Positions 55,412 through 64,000 of a stretch of DNA of 64,000 nt are shown piece by piece. The number at the start of each line of letters is the position of its first letter. The stretch's first letter is position 1. The DNA lies in assembly GCF_032911225.1 (NCBI RefSeq), contig NZ_CP136600.1, forward strand, positions 2,852,001 through 2,916,000. Direction: 5' to 3'. This DNA is from Thalassotalea fonticola. GTDB lineage: Bacteria > Pseudomonadota > Gammaproteobacteria > Enterobacterales > Alteromonadaceae. The notes under the pieces were generated by a model that did no database searches, was not told the origin of the DNA, and saw only the letters and a program-made list of their open reading frames with translations. Position numbers and translations under genes: made by a program.

Positions 55412-56608
55412 TTAGTTAGTGCTTGTTTGCGCCAACCAAATAGCTAAACTGGTGCGTTCCTCATCGCTCATTTGTGTTTTATTCATAAATGGCATGTCTT
55501 TGGCATCAATGACACGCGCCTTTATCCGCGGTGCCCATTGTTCAATACTTGCCATATCGGTAAATACAATACCTGCTGGCGCGATTTTAAAAATATCATC
55601 CGTTGGTTGTTCTGAATGACAAGACCCGCAACGTTGCTCGATAATTTGAGTCACTTGTTCATTACTCACTACTTGTTGTTTTTGCTGTGCACTTATTTCT
55701 ACCGTTTGAGGCGCGATAAGAAATGCCAGGGCGATAGTCGCAACAACAGAGCCAACTAATACCAATGGTTTTTGTTTACCAAAATGACGTAATACAAAAT
55801 ATTGGCGAACCGCAGCCGTAATTAAAATAATACCGATAAGTACTATCCAGTTAGCACTATGATTATAAGTCATTGGGTAATGATTTGAGATCATAATGAA
55901 GATAACCGGCAAGGTTGTATAAGTATTATGAGTTGAGCGCAATTTCGCATTTAATCCATAAGATGGGTCAGGCGATGTACCATCTTCAACCGCTTTCACC
56001 AAAGCACGTTGTGACGGCATAATTCCAAAGAATACGTTACCCGCCATAATGGTACCGATGATAGCTCCCATGTGCATGTATGCACCACGTGCACTAAATA
56101 CCTGGGTTAAACCATAAGATAAAGCGGTTGCAACAACGATTAAGATCAAGCCTAAAATAATGCCATGATTTTTTAATTTAGTGCGCACTAAAACTTCATA
56201 ACTACCCACACCAACAACAATTGAACCTATGCCTAGGGCGACAGCTTGAAATTGCGTTAAATCAGCAACACGTTTATCAATTAAATATGATTCAGCGCCA
56301 ACGTAAAACATTAACGACAATAATAAGAAGCCAGTGATCCACGTAGTGTATGCTTCCCACTTGAACCAATGTAATGTTGTTGGCATTTTTGGCGGTGCAA
56401 GTTTGTATTTTGCCACTTCGTAAAAGCCACCACCGTGAATGGCCCATAAGTCACCACCAACGCCATTGTCGGCTTTTACTTGTGGTGGTTTTTCTAAATG
56501 GTTATCTAACCAGACAAAATAAAATGAGGCACCGATCCAAGCGATACCAGTAATAAGATGAGCAAAGCGAATGACTAAATTTAGCCATTCATTAATATAC
56601 GGATCCAT
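55412..56608 (-). CDS. puuD: Membrane urate oxidase PuuD with cytochrome c domain
   Basis: PuuD oxidises urate to 5-hydroxyisourate and passes electrons to the respiratory chain. The N-terminal ~300 residues hold about eight membrane segments (LVIRFAHLITGIAWIGASFYFVWLDN at the start is a hallmark); the C-terminal ~80 residues form a cytochrome c domain with haem motif C327-G-S-C330-H331 and a distal KDMPFMNKTQMSDEE part. It replaces soluble uricase, which is absent here. It lies 44 bp after guanine deaminase. Confidence 0.92.
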   Translation of the reverse strand: MDPYINEWLNLVIRFAHLITGIAWIGASFYFVWLDNHLEKPPQVKADNGVGGDLWAIHGGGFYEVAKYKLAPPKMPTTLHWFKWEAYTTWITGFLLLSLMFYVGAESYLIDKRVADLTQFQAVALGIGSIVVGVGSYEVLVRTKLKNHGIILGLILIVVATALSYGLTQVFSARGAYMHMGAIIGTIMAGNVFFGIMPSQRALVKAVEDGTSPDPSYGLNAKLRSTHNTYTTLPVIFIMISNHYPMTYNHSANWIVLIGIILITAAVRQYFVLRHFGKQKPLVLVGSVVATIALAFLIAPQTVEISAQQKQQVVSNEQVTQIIEQRCGSCHSEQPTDDIFKIAPAGIVFTDMASIEQWAPRIKARVIDAKDMPFMNKTQMSDEERTSLAIWLAQTSTN

Positions 56609-56652
56609 AATATTCCTTAATTCTTCTAATTGCGTGGGCGGGTTTAACTGAG

Positions 56653-57939
56653 TTAAACACGTTCACCCATGATATGAGTTGCTTTAACGTGGCGTTCATC
56701 ACCTAACATACTTAAAATGAAAAGTTTTTCTTCTAAGTGTGTGCAATGTTGCATACGTCTATCCATCAGCGGAGTGGCATGATAATCAAGAACGATAAAG
56801 TCTGCTTCTGCACCTTTAGTGAAGTTACCTATAGTGCCCTCAAGATCTAACGCAATGGCTCCCCCTAATGTGGCCAAATAAAACGATTGGAATGGGCTGA
56901 GTTTTTCTGCACGAAGTTGTTGAGTTTTATAACCTTCGTTTAGTGTACTTAACATTGAGAATGTTGTACCGGCACCTATATCTGTACCGTAGCCAACATT
57001 AACATCAAATTTTTGTGCCTGTTGCAGGTTAAATAAACCACTGCCTAAAAACAGGTTTGAGCTTGGACAAAAAGCAATAGCTGAGTCGGTTTCACCTAAG
57101 CGCTGACATTCACTGTCATGTAAATGTACGCCATGAGCAAAAACACTACGGCGACCAAGTAATTTACTTTGATCGTAAACATCCAAGTAGCCATCACTGT
57201 CGGGGAAAAGATCATTTACCCAAGCGATTTCAGCTTTGTTTTCACTTAGATGCGTATGCAAATATACGCTTGGGTTTTCAGCGAGTAATTCACCAGCTTT
57301 GTTCAATTGTTCTTTCGAACAGGTTGGCGCAAATCGTGGTGTAATAGCATATTGTAAACGATCAGTTTTATGCCATTTTTCAATTAATGCCTTACTGTCG
57401 TCATAACCGGTTTGCGCGGTATCCGATAAGTAATCAGGACAATTTTGATCCATTAATACCTTGCCACAAATCATTCGTAGTTTTTTCTGCTGCGCAACGG
57501 TAAAAAAGGCCTCAACTGATTCTTTATGCACCGTACCAAACACTAAAGCGGTAGTAGTTCCGGCTTCAAGTAGCTGCGTTAAAAAGAACTCAGCAACTTT
57601 TTTACCATGCTCTAAGTCAGAAAATTTACGTTCAAATGGGAAAGTATAATTTTCTAACCATTCGAGTAATTGTTCACCATAGGAGGCGATCATTTCGGTT
57701 TGTGGATAATGCACGTGAGTATCGATAAACCCAGGCATGATCAAACCATTTTCATAGTGAGTAACTTCTACGCTCTCACCTAATGCAGGTAACAGCTCAG
57801 CAGCTTCTCCTACTTGTTCAATCAACCCATCTTTAATAATTAACAAGCCATCTTCTATATACTGATAACTGTCTTCTAGAGCAACTTTGGCTGGATCGGC
57901 CAAAAAATGCAGTAACTCTCCGCGATAAACTTTTAACAT
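56653..57939 (-). CDS. guaD: Guanine deaminase
   Basis: Zinc amidohydrolase of 428 residues converting guanine to xanthine and ammonia. PGFIDTHVHYPQ holds the first two metal histidines; SENKAEIAWVNDLFP follows the third (YLHTHLSEN); FAHGVHLHDSE and GTDIGAGTTFSML (metal aspartate) complete the site. Its product feeds the xanthine dehydrogenase at the window edge. The 218-bp space upstream, before the allA gene, has no recognisable feature. Confidence 0.92.
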   Translation of the reverse strand: MLKVYRGELLHFLADPAKVALEDSYQYIEDGLLIIKDGLIEQVGEAAELLPALGESVEVTHYENGLIMPGFIDTHVHYPQTEMIASYGEQLLEWLENYTFPFERKFSDLEHGKKVAEFFLTQLLEAGTTTALVFGTVHKESVEAFFTVAQQKKLRMICGKVLMDQNCPDYLSDTAQTGYDDSKALIEKWHKTDRLQYAITPRFAPTCSKEQLNKAGELLAENPSVYLHTHLSENKAEIAWVNDLFPDSDGYLDVYDQSKLLGRRSVFAHGVHLHDSECQRLGETDSAIAFCPSSNLFLGSGLFNLQQAQKFDVNVGYGTDIGAGTTFSMLSTLNEGYKTQQLRAEKLSPFQSFYLATLGGAIALDLEGTIGNFTKGAEADFIVLDYHATPLMDRRMQHCTHLEEKLFILSMLGDERHVKATHIMGERV

Positions 57940-58157
57940 GTTGTTCTACCCTTTTGCATTATCGCGATTTATTTTTAATGATTTTGCGATATGTTCTGTG
58001 CTGTAATATCAAGTCGCTAAATCAATTTTCTACTTTAGAAAACCAGTTTAATCGACTTCTTGCTTGTTGCCTTTGTGCCCTTGATTTATGGCACGTTTGG
58101 CTTTTTCTATATACTTTTCTTGCTGTTCTTTTCAACTTACAATCCCTGTTTTATCAA

Positions 58158-58664
58158 CTAGCTTGGGGCGATAACCAATGAACCATCTAACTCCAAGACG
58201 TCACAGTTATCACCTTCTCCGCCTCTATCAATCACTAAAAAGTCACTTTCACTGCCAAGTGTTAAACAAAAATGATGCCAAGTACCTTTATGGTAATTAA
58301 CCCCTTGGCCAGCCTTGGCAAGAAATACTTCAATTTTGTTTACATCAAACTCTCCCTTTGGTGCAACAACAACTAAAAATGGATTTGACCCCATAGGTAT
58401 GAACGCCTGACTACCATGAGGATGACGTTCCATCATTTTAATGGCGATTGGTTGTGCCAAAGGCGTGGAACGAAAAATATTGATCAAGGTATGACCGTTA
58501 TTGTCGTTCACATCAACCTTAGCTAAATCATGATAACGCTGGGTAAAGCCATCATTAATGGCAAAGTTTTTTGCGTCTTCGCTAGCTTCAATAACATCGC
58601 CAAAAGCTCTGAAAGCTTCTTTGGTGAGCGATTTTGGCGTGATAATTTGCACGTTATCAGTCAT
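58158..58664 (-). CDS. allA: Ureidoglycolate lyase
   Basis: Cupin-like enzyme of about 168 residues splitting ureidoglycolate into glyoxylate and urea. ITPKSLTKEAFRAFGDVIEA, MMERHPHGSQAFIPMG and YHKGTWHHFCLTLG are family blocks, the histidines being those of the active site. I prefer the ATG at 58664, with GGAAAC at good spacing, to one 12 bp upstream. Last of the five closely spaced allantoin genes. Confidence 0.92.
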   Translation of the reverse strand: MTDNVQIITPKSLTKEAFRAFGDVIEASEDAKNFAINDGFTQRYHDLAKVDVNDNNGHTLINIFRSTPLAQPIAIKMMERHPHGSQAFIPMGSNPFLVVVAPKGEFDVNKIEVFLAKAGQGVNYHKGTWHHFCLTLGSESDFLVIDRGGEGDNCDVLELDGSLVIAPS

Positions 58665-58687
58665 TATAGTTTCCATAAAAGTTATCT

Positions 58688-59029
58688 TTAGCTGCCACGG
58701 TAAGTTGAATAACCAAACGCGGTTAATAACAACGGAATGTGGTAATGCGTACCGCTTGCGTCAATTTCGAACACGATATCAACATACGGGTAAAACCCTT
58801 CTTCGTTGTTCGCTTTAAAATAAGCTGAGGTTGCAAAGTGCATACGATAAATGCCAGCAGGTAATGTTTCACCCTCAGCAAGTAACCCCGGCAAACGGCC
58901 ATCATCATTTGTGACTCCACCATTGATTTCTTGCCAGTCATTGCCTTGCTGGGCAAATAACGTGATAGGAACGTTTTGTGCGGGTAATCCACGTGTAGTA
59001 TCAAGTATGTGAGTAGTAATTTGACTCAT
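58688..59029 (-). CDS. uraH: 5-Hydroxyisourate hydrolase
   Basis: Transthyretin-like protein of 113 residues hydrolysing the product of PuuD to OHCU. The N-terminal HILDTTRGLPAQNVP and the C-terminal YHIPLLLTAFGYSTYRGS, with the diagnostic YRGS tetrapeptide, are complete. It follows the decarboxylase gene by 14 bp. Confidence 0.96.
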   Translation of the reverse strand: MSQITTHILDTTRGLPAQNVPITLFAQQGNDWQEINGGVTNDDGRLPGLLAEGETLPAGIYRMHFATSAYFKANNEEGFYPYVDIVFEIDASGTHYHIPLLLTAFGYSTYRGS

Positions 59030-59043
59030 TAGTATTCCTTTAA

Positions 59044-59553
59044 TTAGCCTTCAGCTAATGCTTTATCAATGCGAAGTTGGAAGATTTTTCGTTGCTCTTC
59101 AGCGGCATTAATTAATTCAGTTGCTTTGTCGTTTGGTAAACGTGCTTGCAGTAAGTCAGACATTTGCTTAGCACTTTTACCCGTGGCGCAAACAATAAAG
59201 ATAAAGCCGAATTTCTTTTCGTAATCAGTATTACCTTGAGAAAGGACTTCAAGTACATCGTCGTTAGCTTCTTTAACTAAGCCTTGCTCGTTACCCGCTA
59301 ATTCTTTGGTATTAGCGTATTTAGCTCGTAAGCTACTTACATCACCAATTTTCGGGTGACCTTCAAAAGCCTCTAAATAATCAGCTTCGGCCAACTCTTG
59401 CCAGGCTAAATCAGCTTGGTTTGCGATCGCTCTTTCATCAGCAAAAGGACGAGCATTCACCATAGCATTGACCCAAGTTGTTGAAGTACAGCACTGCATA
59501 AAGGTATGTGTTGCCTGCTCATCAGTAAAATTATTTAATTTTTCTAAATTCAT
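59044..59553 (-). CDS. uraD: OHCU decarboxylase
   Basis: Enzyme of 169 residues that decarboxylates OHCU stereospecifically to S-allantoin. FEGHPKIGDVSSLR carries the catalytic histidine, and FGFIFIVCATGKSAKQM is the second family block. Eleven bases after the allantoicase gene; same operon as uraH. Confidence 0.95.
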   Translation of the reverse strand: MNLEKLNNFTDEQATHTFMQCCTSTTWVNAMVNARPFADERAIANQADLAWQELAEADYLEAFEGHPKIGDVSSLRAKYANTKELAGNEQGLVKEANDDVLEVLSQGNTDYEKKFGFIFIVCATGKSAKQMSDLLQARLPNDKATELINAAEEQRKIFQLRIDKALAEG

Positions 59554-59564
59554 TTCATCACCAC

Positions 59565-60623
59565 TTAAGCGTTACGTTTACCAAATACACGCATACGTGA
59601 TATTCCGCCATCAGGGAAAATATTTAAACGTACATGGGTAAAGCTTTGTTCACTGCTTACTGCGATTTCATTAATAAATAAATGTTCGCGGTGTGCATAT
59701 AACTTGGTTTTAGTAATAATTGGTTGCCATTTGTCTTCTTGCTGACCTTCACTAAAATCATCACTGCTTGACACCATACCTTCAAGCGTAAAGGTGTCAG
59801 GGAAGTTACCTTTAAAATGACAGGTATCAACGATAACTTTTTCAATGCTGCCTTGGCTGGCAAGTTTAACGATAGACCAGTCAGGACCTGGGTCACGACG
59901 ACGCTTAGTTTCCCAACCATCGCCCATATCTTTACCACGACCAGGCATAATTAAGTTGTTCTTATCGCTAAAGAACATGTCACTAACCAATAACGCTTTA
60001 CCACCATTTTTAATGTAAGCTAAGTCAATTAATTCACCATCAATAAATTGCTCCCAGTTAACTTCGGCTTCACCATAAACACGTAAACGCGCAATACCGC
60101 CATCAGGGAACATATTCAAACGCACATGGGTCCAGGCAGTGTCATCATTAATGGCAAAAATATTTTGACTGTGAGCTTCTACAGCTACCGGAGCTAAAAT
60201 GGTGTGCCAAACAGTATCAGCATTAGGCTCTACTTCACTTACACAGGCTTCTACTGAAACAGATTCAGGAGCATTACCACGGAAATAGTTGGTGTCGATA
60301 TCAAAACCACGAATAACGCCTTTGATACCTAAACGAATGATGCACCAGTCAAAATCACGACCGTTATCACGACCGTAACTGCGGCGTGATTCCCAGCCGT
60401 CCATCCACTTACCTCTGTCGGTAAATTTGTCATCGATAAAAATACCGCGACCAGGTTTGATTAGATTTTCCATCTCAGCAAAAAAATCATCACTACAAGA
60501 CAGAGTTTCTCCGCCTACGCGCTCACTGGCTAAATCAACACAATGGGTTTTTAGCTCGTTTTCTAATTCAAGCGGCTTACCGCTTAGTTTATTTTGTTGC
60601 TGAGTATCTATTTCTAGCATCAT
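59565..60623 (-). CDS. alc: Allantoicase
   Basis: Enzyme of 352 residues hydrolysing allantoate to ureidoglycolate and urea. It is made of two homologous jelly-roll repeats, visible as GRGIFIDDKFTDRGKWMDGWESRR with FDIDTNYFRGN, and MPGRGKDMGDGWETKRR with VDTCHFKGN; each repeat ends in VRLNMFPDGGIARLRV or VRLNIFPDGGISRMRV. Full length for the family. With AllB and AllA it completes a urea-releasing route. Confidence 0.96.
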   Translation of the reverse strand: MMLEIDTQQQNKLSGKPLELENELKTHCVDLASERVGGETLSCSDDFFAEMENLIKPGRGIFIDDKFTDRGKWMDGWESRRSYGRDNGRDFDWCIIRLGIKGVIRGFDIDTNYFRGNAPESVSVEACVSEVEPNADTVWHTILAPVAVEAHSQNIFAINDDTAWTHVRLNMFPDGGIARLRVYGEAEVNWEQFIDGELIDLAYIKNGGKALLVSDMFFSDKNNLIMPGRGKDMGDGWETKRRRDPGPDWSIVKLASQGSIEKVIVDTCHFKGNFPDTFTLEGMVSSSDDFSEGQQEDKWQPIITKTKLYAHREHLFINEIAVSSEQSFTHVRLNIFPDGGISRMRVFGKRNA

Positions 60624-60703
60624 AGCTTGGTTTTCCTACATCTAAATTTGTTATTAATTCAATTTTGGCAATTATTGCTGCTACCTATTTTGGCAACTGA
60701 TAA

Positions 60704-62059
60704 TTACAACTTACCTTTTAATAAAGGACGCCCTTTTGGCGCATTGATGAATTCGTCTTGTTGATATACATGATGGCCACGAACAAAGGTATGCTCTACT
60801 CGACCGATAACCTTACGACCTGCGTAAGGAGTAATATTGTGACGGTGCTTGATCATCTCATTGGTAATGGTAAATTCAGCATTTGGATCAAACACTAAGA
60901 AATCAGCATGGTTACCAATTTTAATCTCACCTTTGACCGAATCTAAACCGGCAAATTTGGCTGTTTCCGTAGACATTAAACGCACAATATCAACTAGGCT
61001 AAAACCACGTTTTTTCGCTTCGGTCCAAATCAATGAAATGCCAAATTGTAGTGCAGAAATACCGCCCCATGCCTTTTCAATATCGCCGGTATCAATGTGT
61101 TTTAACTCTGGCGTACAAGGCGAGTGATCAGAAACAATAAAGTCTAAACGGCCATCAGTAACGGCTTGCCATAAATGTTCGCGATTGCTGTTTTCACGAA
61201 TTGGTGGGCAACATTTGAATAACGTTTTGCCATCAGGAATAGTTTCCGAAGCAATAGTTAAATAATGAGGGCAAGTTTCAGCGGTAAACCTTAATCCTTC
61301 ACTCTTTGCTTGGGCAATAGTATCTAGGGCTTCATCTGAAGATAAATGTACGATGTGAACTTTACAGTTATCGCCATTTTCTTTTGACTCACGTGCCATA
61401 TCAACCATCAACGAAATCGCATCGTTTTCCCATTTTTTAGGGCGTGATTCAAGAAAGGTGTTGTATTCTTTAGTGATTTTTACATCATTAAAGCTGCCAC
61501 AATCTAATTCGGCATGAATCAAATATGGCACATCATGCTTGGCCAAAATTGGCATCGCAGCGCGCATATCTTTCGCTTCAACAGGTGGGAACTCTTCAAT
61601 ACCTGAGTCAATTAAAAATGATTTAACGCCTAGTACGCCGGCATGTAATAGCTCATCCAGGTCACCGATATTTTGCGGAATAACACCGCCCCAAAAACCG
61701 CAATCAACCCATAATTTATCGTCAACTGAGTCTAGTTTCTCTTGAAAGGCAGCTTTAGTAGTGGTTACTGGAATACAGTTTAACGGCATATCAACTAACG
61801 CAGTGATACCACCAGCGGCGGCCGCTTGAGTTGCGGTATTAAACCCTTCCCACTCGGTTCGACCCGGTTCGTTAATATGTACGTGAGAATCAACCAAACC
61901 AGGCATGATCACTTGATCGCCAAAATCTTGCACCTCGCAAGATACAGCTTGGCCGTATTGATGAATAGCTTTGATAAGCTCATCTTTTATTTCGACACAA
62001 GCGGCGATCATCTCACCATCGATAATGACATTGTTACTTTGCAGGGCAAAATGAGACAC
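60704..62059 (-). CDS. allB: Allantoinase
   Basis: Dihydroorotase-type amidohydrolase of 451 residues opening the allantoin ring. Binuclear metal motifs DSHVHINEPGRTEWEGF and HAELDCG, the carboxylated lysine in GVKSFLIDSG, VHIVHLSS and DHSPCTPELK are all present. 24 bp after the xdhC gene and 80 bp before allantoicase. Confidence 0.96.
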   Translation of the reverse strand: MSHFALQSNNVIIDGEMIAACVEIKDELIKAIHQYGQAVSCEVQDFGDQVIMPGLVDSHVHINEPGRTEWEGFNTATQAAAAGGITALVDMPLNCIPVTTTKAAFQEKLDSVDDKLWVDCGFWGGVIPQNIGDLDELLHAGVLGVKSFLIDSGIEEFPPVEAKDMRAAMPILAKHDVPYLIHAELDCGSFNDVKITKEYNTFLESRPKKWENDAISLMVDMARESKENGDNCKVHIVHLSSDEALDTIAQAKSEGLRFTAETCPHYLTIASETIPDGKTLFKCCPPIRENSNREHLWQAVTDGRLDFIVSDHSPCTPELKHIDTGDIEKAWGGISALQFGISLIWTEAKKRGFSLVDIVRLMSTETAKFAGLDSVKGEIKIGNHADFLVFDPNAEFTITNEMIKHRHNITPYAGRKVIGRVEHTFVRGHHVYQQDEFINAPKGRPLLKGKL

Positions 62060-62083
62060 TTTGCTTCTCCTATTGTTTTACGA

Positions 62084-63001
62084 CTAACTACTTAATTCTT
62101 CGCTGGTCAGTAGTTGTTTAAATTCTTGCCAATGAATGCCCTGTTGAGAAACCGGACGTTTTTTTGACGGTTGTTTGTTTATTATGTTTGCTGCTTGAGT
62201 TTCGGCTTGCTGCATTTCACTCTGATAATGATGAATAACTTCGCCAGCAATCGACACCGCAACTTCCATTGGTAGTTTGCCACCGACTTGCTCAAGCCCA
62301 ATTGGGCAATTCATCCGCGCAACCTGTTGAGGGTCAATTTCACGGTGTTTAAAGCGTTGCTCAAAACGACGTTTTTTAGTGTCTGAGGCGATTAAACCAA
62401 AATAAGCAAAGTCACCACGTTTTAAAATTGCTTGTGAAATGTCAAAGTCCATTTGATGATTATGAGTCATCACTATGTAATAGCTGTTTACCGGCATGCT
62501 TTTAACTTCAAGCTCTGGCTCATCGCTAACCACTTTATGCACATTATGATAACTATCGATGTTGGCAGGAAACTGCTCTTCACGACTGTCGACCCAAGTT
62601 ACCTGACAAGGTAGTTGCGCTAAAATTGGCATCAATGCTTTGCCAACATGACCTGCGCCAAACAGCATAATGTTGACGCCAACAGCAGCAAAACATTCAA
62701 ACAATACCGTGGCGTTGCCACCACAACACTGACCTAAATTACTGCCAAGTTGAAAATGCTCTAAATGCTGTGCATTTTTACCTGATGCCAGCATAGTTTT
62801 CGCATATTTAATGGTTTTATGCTCAAGATGACCACCACCAATAGTGTCAAAAATATCATCTTCGGTGATGACCATTTTAGTACCACTGTTTCTTGGCGTT
62901 GAACCAGACACGCCAACCAATGTCACTAACACATAGGCTCGGCCCTGTTTACTGAATTGATAAGACGCGCTATTCCAGTTCCAATTATTATCAGTAGTCA
63001 T
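62084..63001 (-). CDS. xdhC: XdhC-family xanthine dehydrogenase maturation factor
   Basis: Accessory protein of 305 residues that binds and helps insert the sulfurated molybdenum cofactor into xanthine dehydrogenase. N-terminal VGVSGSTPRNSGTKMVI and LGQCCGGNATVLFE, and a C-terminal Rossmann part (IMLFGAGHVGKALM, NCPIGLEQVGGKLPMEVAVSIAGE) are the family blocks. Located 21 bp after xdhB. Confidence 0.93.
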   Translation of the reverse strand: MTTDNNWNWNSASYQFSKQGRAYVLVTLVGVSGSTPRNSGTKMVITEDDIFDTIGGGHLEHKTIKYAKTMLASGKNAQHLEHFQLGSNLGQCCGGNATVLFECFAAVGVNIMLFGAGHVGKALMPILAQLPCQVTWVDSREEQFPANIDSYHNVHKVVSDEPELEVKSMPVNSYYIVMTHNHQMDFDISQAILKRGDFAYFGLIASDTKKRRFEQRFKHREIDPQQVARMNCPIGLEQVGGKLPMEVAVSIAGEVIHHYQSEMQQAETQAANIINKQPSKKRPVSQQGIHWQEFKQLLTSEELSS

Positions 63002-63022
63002 CAGGTTTCTCCTAATATGCTG

Positions 63023-64000
63023 TTACGATTGTGCTTTCATTGCTTCAACAGCAAAAAGCACTCGTTCTGGCGTTGCTGGTGTATCAAGTACCGGGCTGAC
63101 TTTATAATCAGCAACACTTGCTACAGCATCTTTAAGCGCTGACCACACCGCCATACCTAACATAAATGGTGGTTCACCAACGGCTTTTGAATTGTAAATT
63201 GTGTGTTCACGGTTTGGTGCATCTGGTACTAAGGCAACTCTGAAATCTTCAGGCGCATCATTAATCGCTGGAATTTTATAAGTTGCAGGGTTATTTGAAA
63301 GTAGACGACCTTGCTCATTCCAAACCAACTCTTCAGTCGTTAACCACCCCATACCTTGCACAAACGCTCCTTCAATTTGGCCAATATCTATAGCAGGGTT
63401 AATTGAGTGACCTACATCTTGTAAGATATCTGTTCTTAATGTTTTATATTCACCGGTTAACGTATCAATAATAACTTCAGAAACGGCAGCGCCAGTTGCG
63501 TAGTAAAAGAACGGGCGTCCTTTACCGGTAGCGCGGTCGAAGTGGATTTTAGGGGTCTTGTAGAAGCCAGTAGACGATAAAGACACACGTCCCATATAAG
63601 CGATTTGCGAAAACTCAGCAAAACTAAAGGTTTGCTCACCCACAATAATGTTGTTATTTGCAAATTTAACTTGTTCAGCGCTTACTTGGTACGTTTCACA
63701 AGCAAAGTCAATTAACCGTTGCTTAATGGTTTTTGCTGCAGCTTCTGCCGCTTTACCATTTAGATCAGTACCAGAAGATGCTGCGGTTGGTGACGAGTTT
63801 GGTACCTTATCAGTACGAGCTGAAGAAATAGCAACAGTATCAACATCAACTTGAAATTCTTCGGCAACAATTTGTGCTACTTTAGTATTCAAGCCTTGTC
63901 CCATTTCACTACCACCATGGCTTAAATGAATTGTGCCATCAGTATAGATATGAACTAATGCGCCTGCCTGGTTTAAGTGTTGAACCGTAAATGAAATACC
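63023..64000 (-). CDS. xdhB: Xanthine dehydrogenase molybdopterin subunit, 3' part
   Basis: The open frame continues to the right edge of the window, so about 325 C-terminal residues are visible and the start is outside. GGSEMGQGLNTKVAQI binds molybdopterin, SSTGFYKTPKIHFD and DVGHSINPAIDIGQIEGAFVQGMG are conserved, and KAVGEPPFMLG holds the catalytic glutamate of the xanthine oxidase family. The enzyme oxidises hypoxanthine and xanthine to urate, the substrate of PuuD. The FeS/FAD subunit (XdhA) should lie upstream, outside the window. Confidence 0.94.
   Translation of the reverse strand, partial: GISFTVQHLNQAGALVHIYTDGTIHLSHGGSEMGQGLNTKVAQIVAEEFQVDVDTVAISSARTDKVPNSSPTAASSGTDLNGKAAEAAAKTIKQRLIDFACETYQVSAEQVKFANNNIIVGEQTFSFAEFSQIAYMGRVSLSSTGFYKTPKIHFDRATGKGRPFFYYATGAAVSEVIIDTLTGEYKTLRTDILQDVGHSINPAIDIGQIEGAFVQGMGWLTTEELVWNEQGRLLSNNPATYKIPAINDAPEDFRVALVPDAPNREHTIYNSKAVGEPPFMLGMAVWSALKDAVASVADYKVSPVLDTPATPERVLFAVEAMKAQS

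Overview
The window reads as chromosomal DNA of a marine, polysaccharide-degrading gammaproteobacterium, probably of the Alteromonadales (Colwellia/Thalassotalea/Paraglaciecola-like). The grounds are its low GC content, a TonB-dependent receptor of the proteobacterial polysaccharide-utilisation type, LacI regulators, many sulfatases, a C-terminal GlyGly-CTERM-like sorting tail and a Xanthomonas/Alteromonas-style rather than SusCD-style layout. No rRNA, tRNA, CRISPR array or intact transposase was seen.

Positions 1-37,000 form a large sulfated-polysaccharide utilisation locus (PUL). From left to right it holds a GPH-type sugar:cation symporter and LacI regulator; a TonB-dependent receptor; a 1236-residue non-catalytic surface protein with three glycan-binding-like modules; a second LacI regulator; a rightward eight-gene operon (a clan GH-A-like glycosidase, two sulfatases, and five secreted or lipid-anchored accessory proteins ending in a 57-residue Tat-signal peptide); and a leftward operon (sulfatase, orphan sulfatase C-terminus, LacZ-type GH2, second GH2, two sulfatases, and a paralogous GH-A-like glycosidase). 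Beta-galactosidases with many sulfatases suggest a sulfated galactan of red algae, but the exact glycan is not resolved. Three decayed genes (sugar transporter at 10446-10790, TonB receptor at 36631-36770, glycosidase fragment at 2781-2896) show that two related PULs were probably joined or duplicated and have since lost redundant parts. LacI-type operators centred on AACG(T/A)T lie in front of nearly every PUL transcription unit.

Positions 37,400-40,200 hold five small genes of unknown function, mostly membrane or secreted, with short palindromic repeats around them. A short-chain dehydrogenase follows.

Positions 41,400-64,000 form a purine and glyoxylate region. A leftward cluster encodes the end of xanthine dehydrogenase XdhB, XdhC, allantoinase, allantoicase, OHCU decarboxylase, hydroxyisourate hydrolase, ureidoglycolate lyase, guanine deaminase, cytochrome-linked urate oxidase PuuD and malate synthase G. 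Together they take guanine and xanthine to glyoxylate plus urea. Next to it are a TetR regulator, a urea transporter, a YtoQ protein and, divergent from an IclR regulator, three genes matching BhcB, BhcC and BhcD of the beta-hydroxyaspartate cycle for glyoxylate assimilation; the aminotransferase BhcA is absent from the window. A purine permease (AzgA-like), a SulP transporter and a GlcG-like protein complete the region. Repeated TTTCAC-N3-RTGAAA palindromes before bhcB and near the permease suggest that the IclR protein ties purine uptake to glyoxylate assimilation.
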